From CAIVPM01 sp049242885 (GTDB lineage: Bacteria > Bacteroidota > Bacteroidia > Chitinophagales > Chitinophagaceae): a stretch of 17,723 bases of DNA. Under the pieces are notes generated by a model. The model saw nothing but the letters and a program-made list of their open reading frames with translations, was not told the origin of the DNA and made no database searches. How positions within the stretch are numbered: position 1 is the first letter of the stretch; each line of letters starts with the position of its first letter. Location: assembly GCA_049242885.1 (NCBI GenBank), contig JBMLOQ010000008.1, positions 1 to 17,723 of the forward strand, given 5' to 3'. Below are positions 1-8,411 of the stretch, piece after piece. A program made the position numbers and the translations under genes.

Positions 1-1
1 T

Positions 2-1942
2 TTACTTCAATTTTTTTAAAACCACTTGCTCTTTATATTGGCTGTTTAGCTCTTTTACGGTTTTATTCCACTCGTTGAATTTGCTTACTTCAAATTGCAG
101 GGTATTGCTAATAAATTGTTGAGATAATACAATTTGATTTCCTCTTTTTTCATAATAAATTGTCATTCCAAAATCGCCTGAATTGTTGGTGTAATTTTTC
201 GGCAAATAACCAATTTCATATCCTTCTGGTATGTTTAAAACAGTGTATTGCTGCCAATTGTATTTGTAGCTATACTCAACATCTACTTTGCGTTTTGCAG
301 TATCAATAAATGTATTGGCTTGTAACTTGTCTAAATTTAAATTAATATATATCTCATCTCCAATTTGCTTAGCATATCCAGGAATTTCAAAATTAGCATG
401 TAAGCTGAGTTTTTTGTTATCAGCATCATATTTGTTTACGCGATATTCATTCATCAAAAACTTATTGCTGCCTTTACTTATTCTTGCTTTTACATAATCT
501 TTTGTTTGGGTAATATCTCTATGTTCTAAAAAATTATAGGTATCGCTTCCACAGTAGCCAGAAAAATGTATTGAGATATTGCCTTTAAGATTTCCTTGGA
601 CTATAGAAATAATGGTTGAATCTAAAACTTCATTTTTTTTATTTTCCATTATAGGCACACGTTCTATTACAAAATTTTCATCATCAATAGCAATTAATGC
701 TTGCTTGTTTTGTATGCCATGTGTAGGCATACCAAAAATACAATGTGGGTCGGTGGCATCTAAAAAAAACCATGTATCATCAATATTTGCAGCACATATC
801 ATATGGTTGTCTGTAATAGGTAAATGCACATCATTGTAATCGTAAGCAATATCTCTTGTGCCTATCCAAGTATAATAAGCTTTAATTTTTGCATTGTTTA
901 GCATTACTGTAAGTAGGCTGGCCATATCTTTACAATCTCCATATTTTTTATTGCAAACATCCTTTGCCTGACGTGGTACAAAGCCTTCTAAGCCCTCTTC
1001 AAAAGCTACATATTTAATGTTGCTTTGCACCCAATTAAATATCAACTTTGCTTTATCTCTTGGCGTTTTTGCTTTTTGGGTAATGCTGTCAGTAAGTTTT
1101 TCTAGCTCTGTGTTTGACTCTTTATTTACTGTTTTTAAATGACTAAAGTTCCACTTATAAAAATCCTTTAAAGTTTCAAAAATGGTGATTTTTTTATCGT
1201 CATTTGAAGTGTAGGAGGAAATGTAAAAAATTACATGAGGCTCAGTATAGGAAAAACCTGGAGCATTATTATAGTACTCTCTATCTTTTAAATTAGTGGC
1301 TGTAAACGTTAATTTTTTTGTACGGCTTTTAAAATCTTCTTGAATATTAATAACTTTTGAAGCATCATTTTTTACCATGTATTTCAAATCTACATTGCTT
1401 GGAAACTCAATGGTAAAACTAGTGTTTAAGGCAGGTAAATAATTACTAAAATAAAAAGGCGTAAGTAAATGAATATCTTTTTCGGCAATAATACTTTTTT
1501 GATAGCATAAAGAGCCTTGTGTTGATGACGGAAAGTCGAAAACAGTTTCTTTACTATCGTCGTAAAAAACACTATTGCTTTGGGAACTTTCAGTTTTAAA
1601 TTCAGTTACCTTTATTTTTTTGTATTTGTTGCCATCTGGTACTTTGGTATATGCTTCAATTAACTTTACTTCATCAAAACTTCCATGATATACTCTTCCT
1701 TTATTGTAAATACCACTAGCCTTATCGCTAAGTACAATAATTTCTTTTTCGTCGGTAGTTTCTATATATAATCCACCATCTTTATTGGTAATTTTTACTT
1801 CTCTGGCTACATTAGTAAATGCAGCTAATGCATTTGGAAATTTTGCTAAAACTTGTTCTGTTTGTTGAGCTATTGCAGCGGAATAAACAAAGAAAAAACT
1901 AATTGCTAAAGTAAGTTTAGTGTGTTTTAATTTTAAAAGCAT
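2..1942 (-). CDS. Exported DUF3857 / transglutaminase-like domain protein
   Basis: Seen: 646 residues when started at the ATG at 1940-1942. The open frame extends to a TTG at 1961-1963, but the ATG places a clean signal peptide (Lys-rich start, hydrophobic residues 10-22, AIAQQ cleavage region) at the terminus, so I prefer it. Residues about 45-200 resemble the beta-rich DUF3857 domain. Residues about 290-400 form a transglutaminase-like core with the full Cys-His-Asp triad: Cys337 in YGDCKDM, His380 in DNHMI and Asp395 in FLDATD. The C-terminal third is beta-rich and unassigned. Known: DUF3857 plus transglutaminase-core proteins are common in Bacteroidota; they are papain-fold proteases or transglutaminases of mostly unknown substrate. 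Inferred: periplasmic or surface-exposed peptidase or cross-linking enzyme. It lies downstream of, and in the same direction as, the TPR/MORN protein, but a terminator between them suggests mostly separate transcription. The stop codon is at positions 2-4, so the gene is complete. Confidence 0.85.
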   Translation of the reverse strand: MLLKLKHTKLTLAISFFFVYSAAIAQQTEQVLAKFPNALAAFTNVAREVKITNKDGGLYIETTDEKEIIVLSDKASGIYNKGRVYHGSFDEVKLIEAYTKVPDGNKYKKIKVTEFKTESSQSNSVFYDDSKETVFDFPSSTQGSLCYQKSIIAEKDIHLLTPFYFSNYLPALNTSFTIEFPSNVDLKYMVKNDASKVINIQEDFKSRTKKLTFTATNLKDREYYNNAPGFSYTEPHVIFYISSYTSNDDKKITIFETLKDFYKWNFSHLKTVNKESNTELEKLTDSITQKAKTPRDKAKLIFNWVQSNIKYVAFEEGLEGFVPRQAKDVCNKKYGDCKDMASLLTVMLNNAKIKAYYTWIGTRDIAYDYNDVHLPITDNHMICAANIDDTWFFLDATDPHCIFGMPTHGIQNKQALIAIDDENFVIERVPIMENKKNEVLDSTIISIVQGNLKGNISIHFSGYCGSDTYNFLEHRDITQTKDYVKARISKGSNKFLMNEYRVNKYDADNKKLSLHANFEIPGYAKQIGDEIYINLNLDKLQANTFIDTAKRKVDVEYSYKYNWQQYTVLNIPEGYEIGYLPKNYTNNSGDFGMTIYYEKRGNQIVLSQQFISNTLQFEVSKFNEWNKTVKELNSQYKEQVVLKKLK

Positions 1943-1987
1943 TGGTGTAAAAGTTTGTTGCAATTTAGGGTTTTGGTTGCATTAAAA

Positions 1988-2018
1988 AAAACCCAAAACT
2001 TTTTTCGTTTTGGGTTTT
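1988..2018 (-). terminator. Intrinsic terminator of the TPR/MORN gene
   Basis: A perfect 12-bp inverted repeat (1988-1999 with 2007-2018, core AAAACCCAAAAC) encloses a 7-nt loop. Read on the minus strand it is followed by an uninterrupted run of seven T (plus-strand A run 1984-1990, partly inside the stem). It starts 19 bases after the stop codon of the large minus-strand gene, so it should end that transcript before the transglutaminase-like gene. Confidence 0.8.
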
Positions 2019-2036
2019 AAATTTTTATTTATCCAT

Positions 2037-5000
2037 CTATTTAATTAGCTCTCCATAAAAATAGGTTCTTATGGTTTCTTTGCCATTAGTTTCATCGTAA
2101 TACTTGCAAATGCCATGTAAATTTCCAAGATAATAATTTTCCTCTGCTTTAATTTTACCATTAGCATAGTAGTACTTACAACTTCCATGAAACGCATCCT
2201 GAAAATGGTTTTCCTCGCTTTCTAAATTGCCATTTGGATAAAATACTTTTTTAGTTTTTGTTTCTTCGCCATAGGCTCTTTCGGAAATTATAAATGGTTT
2301 TCCATTGCTAAAGTAAATGTTACGATTACCATGAATTATATTGTCATCATAGTCAATTTCGGCACTTTTTGTTCCGTTTTTATAATAACTAATAATTTTA
2401 CCTGTTGCACTTTTTAGTTCAATAGCTGGTATTAATTTTCCATCTTTTCCTTCGTAAGAATAGCTAGTTAAATAACCATCTTCAAAATTTAGAACATAAG
2501 CTAAATTTCCTGCCTCTCCATATTGTTTAAATGTACCATGTACATTGCCATTTTTATATTGAATTTCTTTTTGAATGCTTCCATCAAATTCATGATACAC
2601 TTTTGAAACGCCATTTAAGTCACCTAACTCATAGGTTTCTTCATGGCTTAATTTGCCATCGGGATAATAGGTTTTCCAAATGCCATGTTTTTCGCCAGTA
2701 ACATAACTACCAATTAAGTTTAATTTTCCATTTAAATGATATGATTTAAAAATACTATCGGCAAAGCCATTTTTGTAAAAACGCTCTATTTGTATTTGAT
2801 TATTACTATAAAAATATTTGTATGAACCATTGATAAAGTTATTTTTTACGTTGGTTTTAATTTTTGGATTTCCATTATAGTTTTTTAATGTAAAACTACC
2901 CTCACCTTTAGGAAAAAACTGCTCTTCTATTATTTTTCCTAGTGTATCATATTGAATAATTCTTGTAAACCATCCATTAAGTGTTTGTTCTTCATAATCT
3001 ATTTTTCCGTTGGGATGATAGTATTCAACAAAGCCTTCATCATCATCATTCAAATAAAAAACAATTTTTTCTAATTTTCCTAGGTCATCATAATACCTAA
3101 ATTCTCCTTGCTTTTCTCCATTTTCAAAAAAACCTTCTTCTTTTATGGTATTATTTCTATTGTAAACTACATAATGGCCATCTTCATATCCTTGCTCAAA
3201 ATTTACTTCGCTTTGTTTGCTACCATTTTTAAAATAAGTTGTTTTTAAGCCTTGTAGTTCTCCGTTTTTATACTCCTCTTCACTTTTTATTTTGCCATTG
3301 TTGTAGTAAAAAGTTGTTTTTCCGTTTCTAAATCCCTCTTTAGTAAAAAATCCCTCACTGGTTTTATTTCCATTGTAATTGTAGAAAATTAAGTTAGCAT
3401 CTCCACGCTTGCTTGTAGTATTGCTATAAGCTTCTCCTTTTGCATTATAAAAAGTTATTTCTCTCAATCTGCCTTTTTCAAAAATGGTTTCACAAAATAT
3501 TTTTCCATCCTCATAAAACTCTTCACACTTTCCTTCTGCTTTGTTTTTTAGGTAAGTTATTTTCTTTTCTATTTTTCCATTTTCGTGGTAATAAATTTGT
3601 TCTCCTTCCATCTCGCCTTTTAAATAATTAAGGATGGCTTTTTGTTTTCCCGAAAAATAGTATTCTTTCCAAACACCTTGTTTTTCTCCATTTTCTAAAT
3701 TTCCTGTAAAATAAATGTTGCCGTTATAAAAATATTCTTTGTACAATCCGTTTTGTTTTCCTGCATTGTAGGTGCTAATAATTTTAGGCACTCCATTTGG
3801 ATGATAGGTTTTAAAATCCCCGTCATATTCATCGTTTTTTACACCTCCCTCAAATTCTTGCAAACCCCTAATGCTGTAAGTTTTTAATTGTCCGTTAATC
3901 TTATCATTTTCATAAAAGCCTTGTTTTCTTAAACTACCATTATAAAACCAGTTTGTAAACTTTCCTTCTGCTTTGTCGTTTTTATAAAACTGCACACTAC
4001 TTTGCACGCCATTGTCGAAATAGGTTTTTATTTCACCTTCAACTTTACCATTGTCGTAGTTGTTTGTTTCATTTAAAACACCATTTTCATGATAAAATTT
4101 CCAAGTACCAATTCGTTTACCATCTTCGTTAAAACTTCCCTCAGATTTTAATTGTCCATTGTTGTAAAAAAACTGGGTATTGCCTACAAAATTTATCTCT
4201 TTACCAACCTGTTTTTTGGTGCCAATTATTGCAATACCAGATTCGTTATTGTAATATCGTTTTGTAACAGATGCTCTTTTGTTAAACTCTAAAGTTCTTG
4301 TTTCTCTAATTTCATTAAAATAGGTATAGATGTTATCGTCAGAAAATTTAATTAAATCTTTCTTATTTCTTTTTACATAATCGGCAATAGATTTACTATT
4401 TAAACCTGAAAACATAAAATATGTAAACTTTTCAAAATCTTGCTTAAAAATTTGTTCAAATATGGGTACATAAAATTGGTTGTAAAAACCCTTGTCCGTC
4501 TCTACAAAACTGGTTTTTTCCATTACAACCTGTATTTGTTTTACTACATTATCATCTAAGCTACTTTTGGGTTTATATTTTTTGTCGAGAGCAATTTTGC
4601 TGAGTAAAATTTCTTGTTGCTCGGCAAAATTATCTTCGTCTCCAAAGTTGTTATTAATCTTTTTACTTACTTCATCGCTCGTATTTGCAATTGCTAATAA
4701 ATTAGTTACAGCACTGCCTGCATATTTATTGTCGGGGTTTAATAAAAGATTTGTACAAAATGCAAATAATGCTTGTACTGGTTTGCCTTGCTCAATACTA
4801 ATTCTTCCTAAAAAATAATGAGCAGAGGTGTAAAACGGACTTATAATTAAGCATTGTTTTAAAAATTTTGATGCTTCGTTGTACTTTTCTTTTCTATAAT
4901 AAACAATCCCTTTGTTAAAGTATGCCAAATAATTATTTTCATCGTTTGCAATTATTTTATCATAATTAGCAACAGCTGCATCAAAATTGCCAAGTTCGTC

Positions 5001-5324
5001 TTCAGCATTGGCAATTAGATTATACCATTTATTTTTATCTTCTGGAAAAAATTTCAAACCAGTTTCAGCTGCTTTTTTAGATTCTGCAAAATTGCTATCA
5101 CTATAGTAACTTAATGATAGCTCGTGCAATGCAGTGCTATAATTGGTGTCGTTTCTATTTATTTTCTTAAATTCTTCAATTGCATCTTTATACTTTTTTT
5201 CGTCGTGAAGTTTTACGCCATTTTCGAGCAGTACGCCACTAGCAATTGGTTTTGTTTTTTGCTGTGCATTAATTGATACAAGTATCAACAAGAAACTAAT
5301 GCTGCTGCATGCAATTTTTATCAT
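2037..5324 (-). CDS. Large exported TPR and MORN_2/YwqK-type repeat protein
   Basis: Seen: 1095 residues from an ATG. Residues 1-20 are a signal peptide ending SINA-QQ. Residues about 25-200 contain about five TPR-like helix pairs (for example YLAYFNKGIVYYRKEKYNEA, from about 132). Residues 200-380 are a mixed, mostly helical linker. From about residue 384 to the end run about 30 tandem repeats of 22-25 residues with the pattern (Y/F)Y-x-NG-(K/x)-(I/L)-x(5)-Y-x-NG-x-x-x-G-x-(W/F)K. Known: this is the MORN_2 repeat (PF07661), often auto-named YwqK family antitoxin; that name does not establish a toxin-antitoxin role. Inferred: a long beta-solenoid or ribbon-like scaffold displayed in the periplasm or on the surface, with the TPR head binding a partner. 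There is no recognisable type IX sorting domain at the C-terminus. No enzyme motif is visible. Its own terminator lies just downstream. Confidence 0.88.
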   Translation of the reverse strand: MIKIACSSISFLLILVSINAQQKTKPIASGVLLENGVKLHDEKKYKDAIEEFKKINRNDTNYSTALHELSLSYYSDSNFAESKKAAETGLKFFPEDKNKWYNLIANAEDELGNFDAAVANYDKIIANDENNYLAYFNKGIVYYRKEKYNEASKFLKQCLIISPFYTSAHYFLGRISIEQGKPVQALFAFCTNLLLNPDNKYAGSAVTNLLAIANTSDEVSKKINNNFGDEDNFAEQQEILLSKIALDKKYKPKSSLDDNVVKQIQVVMEKTSFVETDKGFYNQFYVPIFEQIFKQDFEKFTYFMFSGLNSKSIADYVKRNKKDLIKFSDDNIYTYFNEIRETRTLEFNKRASVTKRYYNNESGIAIIGTKKQVGKEINFVGNTQFFYNNGQLKSEGSFNEDGKRIGTWKFYHENGVLNETNNYDNGKVEGEIKTYFDNGVQSSVQFYKNDKAEGKFTNWFYNGSLRKQGFYENDKINGQLKTYSIRGLQEFEGGVKNDEYDGDFKTYHPNGVPKIISTYNAGKQNGLYKEYFYNGNIYFTGNLENGEKQGVWKEYYFSGKQKAILNYLKGEMEGEQIYYHENGKIEKKITYLKNKAEGKCEEFYEDGKIFCETIFEKGRLREITFYNAKGEAYSNTTSKRGDANLIFYNYNGNKTSEGFFTKEGFRNGKTTFYYNNGKIKSEEEYKNGELQGLKTTYFKNGSKQSEVNFEQGYEDGHYVVYNRNNTIKEEGFFENGEKQGEFRYYDDLGKLEKIVFYLNDDDEGFVEYYHPNGKIDYEEQTLNGWFTRIIQYDTLGKIIEEQFFPKGEGSFTLKNYNGNPKIKTNVKNNFINGSYKYFYSNNQIQIERFYKNGFADSIFKSYHLNGKLNLIGSYVTGEKHGIWKTYYPDGKLSHEETYELGDLNGVSKVYHEFDGSIQKEIQYKNGNVHGTFKQYGEAGNLAYVLNFEDGYLTSYSYEGKDGKLIPAIELKSATGKIISYYKNGTKSAEIDYDDNIIHGNRNIYFSNGKPFIISERAYGEETKTKKVFYPNGNLESEENHFQDAFHGSCKYYYANGKIKAEENYYLGNLHGICKYYDETNGKETIRTYFYGELIK
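2040..4175 (-). repeat. About 30 tandem MORN_2-type protein repeats
   Basis: Protein-level tandem repeat inside the large minus-strand gene (residues about 384-1095). I count 30 units of about 23-24 residues, most with a YxNGK-like turn and a second aromatic-x-NGxxxG turn. Units 10-11, 17-18 and 24-25 are degenerate: they lose one turn or shorten by one to four residues. The DNA copies have diverged enough that this is not a perfect DNA repeat. Confidence 0.85.
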
Positions 5325-5524
5325 AGTTTGTATTATTTATTGGCATCAATATTAGCAATAAATTGCTTAAAGCAAATAAAAAATCATGTATGTTTTTAAT
5401 AGATGTAGCAATACCGTTAGCGAATTAAGCTTTAAAAAAAATAGTACATAGTATTAACAATTAATTGAAATTACTCCTATTTTTATGCAATCAAAAAAAC
5501 TAATTAAAATCAAAAACAACGTTT

Positions 5525-8254
5525 ATGTGTAAAATGTACAAAATTGTAGTGCTTTTGCTCACTACATTTTTATCAACAGCAACAATGGCACAGGTTACCG
5601 TTAAAGGAAAAGTAACTTCGTCGGAAAATCCTAGTGGAATGATGGGGGTTACTGTTCGTGAAAAAGGCTCAGCAAAAGGAACAGTAAGCGACAAAGATGG
5701 TAATTACGAGCTTCAAGTAAAATCGGCAAATTCAATTTTGGAGTTTGTGTTTGTAGGGTATAAAACTCAAGCTGTTGCTCTTGCAGGCAAAACTACAGCT
5801 AGTGTAGTGTTAAGAGAAGATAATAGTGCTTTAAACGAAGTGGTAATTACAGCAAGCAGAGCTCCTGTAAGAAAGTTAGAAACCACTACTTCTGTAGAAA
5901 TTATTGGAAGTAAAACCTTAAAACTAATTCGACCAGAAGGTATAGCAGAAGCTGTAACAAGCACACCTGGATTGTATGTAAATACATCTCAGGGTCGTAG
6001 AGGAACTATTACAACCAGAGGTTTTCCTGATGGTGGTAATCCTTTAGGAGGGTTGGATTATACATCTATTTTGATTGATGGATTGCCAAGCTTTGGTAGC
6101 ACAGGTCGCTTGCCAGAAGCTGGTTTTGGATTTGATAATAACGTAGAAAAAGTTGAAGTTGTTCGTGGAGGTGCAGCTACTTTATTTGGTAGGGCTAGTG
6201 CTGCAGGAGCAATAAATGTAATAAGCAAAACTGGGGGTACACAAACTGCTGGAAGTGTAAGATATAGCCGATACGATAATATTCATACAGATAATGCTTA
6301 CGCCAACTATAGAATAGATTGGAATCTAAATGGTAGCCTTACAGCAGATAAATTAGTTCGTTTTAACATTGGTGGTTGGTTTTTAGATGATAGAGGATTT
6401 AAAAAAACTGGCAACAACGATAATGGGTATCAACTTAGAGGAAATTTTGATTTCTTAACTGCCGATAATAGCATGAAAAATAGAATTTCTTTTTTATTGG
6501 CCGATTATGTATTTCAAAATTTAACTGATGCTCCAGTAAACCCTGCAACAATGGGTTTAGCACCTGGTTGGAACAGAACAAATACATTCCAAAACTTTGC
6601 AACTTTTAAAACAATTAATTATGATATTTGGGAAAGTGGAGCAGGATTTACTACTCGACCAGTTTTAGAAAATGGTAAAGTAATTACACGTAGCATGGCC
6701 GATGCTCATAGAACCAACAACTATGGTAAAACAGTAAACATTGGTTGGAATTTTGAAAAAGATTTAGGCAATGGATTTAGTATAGATAACAAAGCCAGAT
6801 TTCAAAGTATAAGAAGTGGTACAAAATACAGTTTTGCCATACAATCATTTTATGCTGCAAATGCAAATGTTTTTAGAACTTTCTTAGATGGAGATGCTGC
6901 CGACCAAGATTTGATGAACGAGCTAAGAATTAATAAAGTAATAAAAGGGGATAAAGTAAAACACCATTTTACTTTAGGTGGATACGTTTCTAAAACTTGG
7001 TTAAATCCTACAACTTATGCCTTTAGCCATGGAGCAAATATTAGTGGAGGCCCCGATAATATTACTTTTGGTAATGTAGCAGCCTTAGGCAATGCACCTT
7101 ACAGTGGCTTTTTTGCAGGACAAATAAGAGGTAGCCTAAGCCGTAGAGGAAATTATACAGAAAAAGTGACTTCAGTGTTTTTTGGAGACGAAATGAAAGT
7201 AGGCGAAAAATTAACTATCAACTTTGGTGCAAGATACGATTGGATGAATATTGGAATGAAAGAAAATAAAAAGCCATACGACGTTTTATTAACGAGAGAC
7301 GAAAGTTTTAGTGATTGGAGTGCAAGCCTTGGTGTTAACTACTTAATTACGCCAAATTCAGCAGTTTATGGTAGTATAAATAGAGCATTTAAAGCACCAG
7401 ATTATACTGCTTTTACAAGTTTAGAATGGACAACACAAACTAGTGGAGTAGTAACTCGTTTGCCAAATGGATTAGATGGAAACGAAAGGGTGTTAACAGC
7501 AGAACTTGGCTATAGAACTTCTATTGGAAGCGATTTAAGTGTTGATGTTGCTTTGTACAACACATCAATAGAAAATAGATTATCAAGTTTTTTTGAAGGA
7601 GGTATTTTAGTATCTCGTCCATTTGGTAATAATAGAATTACAGGAGGGGAACTTTCATTAACTTGGAATCCAAGTAGTATTAAAGGGCTTACAGTACGTA
7701 CAAACGTAACCTTCCAAAAATCTATTTTCACGTTGTTTAAAGTTACTTATACCGATCCAGCACCTCTGGCTCCTGGTGTAAGTCCTAATTTTTATGGTTT
7801 ACCTGCCACTTTTGAAGGAACAACAATGGTAGCTGGTACATCAAGAAGAATTCACTCTATAAATGTAAACGATAAAAATTTACCAGGAGTACCTTCATTA
7901 ATTTGGAACTCAAGCGTAGTATATACACATAAATATTTTGGTATCGACTTTAATAGCAACTTAAATAGTAATAGATATGTAGATCCTACCAATTTGTTAA
8001 AGTACAACGATTTATTAATTCTTAATGCTGGTGCTTATGTGCGTTTGCCAATAAAAAGCAAAAGAGAAATTAGAATTGGAGCTCAGGTTAAAAACTTTAA
8101 TAATGGTCAAGCCATTCAAAATATTGCTGGTTTAGGTGCAAGTGCTGGTGTTTTAGAACAATTAAATCTTACACCAACATTTGCAAATACATATGCTCAA
8201 GGTTATTTACAATTGCCTCGCAGATGGACTGCCTATATTTCATTTGATTTTTAG
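5525..8254 (+). CDS. TonB-dependent outer-membrane receptor
   Basis: Seen: 909 residues. A signal peptide ends near residue 22 (TMAQ). Residues about 24-98 form a carboxypeptidase-regulatory-like beta-sandwich (VKGKVTS ... SDKDGNYEL ... FVFVGYKTQ). A TonB-box-like stretch, NEVVITASR (104-112), leads into the plug (about 113-240), with the plug signature VEVVRGGAATLFGRASAAGAI at about 210-230. The rest is a beta-barrel ending in aromatic FDF, typical of BAM-inserted proteins. Known: such receptors import siderophores, cobalamin, metals or glycans using TonB energy. There is no SusD-like partner next to it and no SusC-type organisation, so import of a siderophore or small cofactor is more likely than glycan import; the ligand cannot be read from sequence. 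A second ATG lies three codons in. A weak promoter candidate upstream is TATGTTTT (5389-5396) with TTG at 5363-5365. A perfect terminator follows the gene. Confidence 0.92.
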   Translation: MCKMYKIVVLLLTTFLSTATMAQVTVKGKVTSSENPSGMMGVTVREKGSAKGTVSDKDGNYELQVKSANSILEFVFVGYKTQAVALAGKTTASVVLREDNSALNEVVITASRAPVRKLETTTSVEIIGSKTLKLIRPEGIAEAVTSTPGLYVNTSQGRRGTITTRGFPDGGNPLGGLDYTSILIDGLPSFGSTGRLPEAGFGFDNNVEKVEVVRGGAATLFGRASAAGAINVISKTGGTQTAGSVRYSRYDNIHTDNAYANYRIDWNLNGSLTADKLVRFNIGGWFLDDRGFKKTGNNDNGYQLRGNFDFLTADNSMKNRISFLLADYVFQNLTDAPVNPATMGLAPGWNRTNTFQNFATFKTINYDIWESGAGFTTRPVLENGKVITRSMADAHRTNNYGKTVNIGWNFEKDLGNGFSIDNKARFQSIRSGTKYSFAIQSFYAANANVFRTFLDGDAADQDLMNELRINKVIKGDKVKHHFTLGGYVSKTWLNPTTYAFSHGANISGGPDNITFGNVAALGNAPYSGFFAGQIRGSLSRRGNYTEKVTSVFFGDEMKVGEKLTINFGARYDWMNIGMKENKKPYDVLLTRDESFSDWSASLGVNYLITPNSAVYGSINRAFKAPDYTAFTSLEWTTQTSGVVTRLPNGLDGNERVLTAELGYRTSIGSDLSVDVALYNTSIENRLSSFFEGGILVSRPFGNNRITGGELSLTWNPSSIKGLTVRTNVTFQKSIFTLFKVTYTDPAPLAPGVSPNFYGLPATFEGTTMVAGTSRRIHSINVNDKNLPGVPSLIWNSSVVYTHKYFGIDFNSNLNSNRYVDPTNLLKYNDLLILNAGAYVRLPIKSKREIRIGAQVKNFNNGQAIQNIAGLGASAGVLEQLNLTPTFANTYAQGYLQLPRRWTAYISFDF

Positions 8255-8280
8255 TAAAATAGAAAATTAAAAACATGGAT

Positions 8281-8315
8281 AAATGGGAGGAACGATTTTT
8301 TGTTCCTCCCATTTT
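8281..8315 (+). terminator. Intrinsic terminator after the TonB-dependent receptor
   Basis: A perfect 13-bp inverted repeat (8281-8293 with 8302-8314, core ATGGGAGGAAC) has an 8-nt loop and a T-rich 3' side (TTTTATTT). It begins 27 bases after the receptor stop codon. The A-rich 5' flank is too interrupted for an efficient reverse terminator. Confidence 0.85.
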
Positions 8316-8379
8316 ATTTGTAACATTAAACATAAGCAATAATTAAACGTTTTATAAGCAACAGCTTTTTTAAAAACCC

Positions 8380-8387
8380 TACATTTG
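8380..8387 (+). promoter_or_regulatory. Bacteroidota-type -7 element for the KASIII/lipid-kinase unit
   Basis: TACATTTG is an exact match to the Bacteroidota -7 consensus TAnnTTTG. It sits 24 bases before the ATG at 8412 and downstream of the receptor terminator, giving a leader of about 20 nt. I found no good TTG -33 element at the usual distance, so the call rests on the -7 match and its position. Confidence 0.5.
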
Positions 8388-8411
8388 ACTTTTTTTAATT
8401 AAAACGATTGT

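Noticed and set aside
2040..4175. Regular spacing in the large minus-strand gene that could be mistaken for a CRISPR or DNA tandem array
   Set aside because: The periodicity is at protein level (22-25 residues) in one long open frame; the DNA units are not identical and there are no uniform spacers.
4492..4818. Open frame of 108 codons on the plus strand opposite the TPR region
   Set aside because: Shadow of the minus-strand gene; its composition is a Leu/Ser-rich complement of Lys/Asn codons and it has no recognisable domain.
2037..5324. Toxin-antitoxin reading of the YwqK-type repeat protein
   Set aside because: The protein is exported and very large, with no small toxin-like partner beside it; the antitoxin label is a family-name carry-over.
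5525..8254. SusC/SusD-type glycan utilisation locus
   Set aside because: The receptor has the regulatory-like N-domain shared by many TonB receptors, but no SusD-like lipoprotein, glycoside hydrolase or sensor gene is present nearby.
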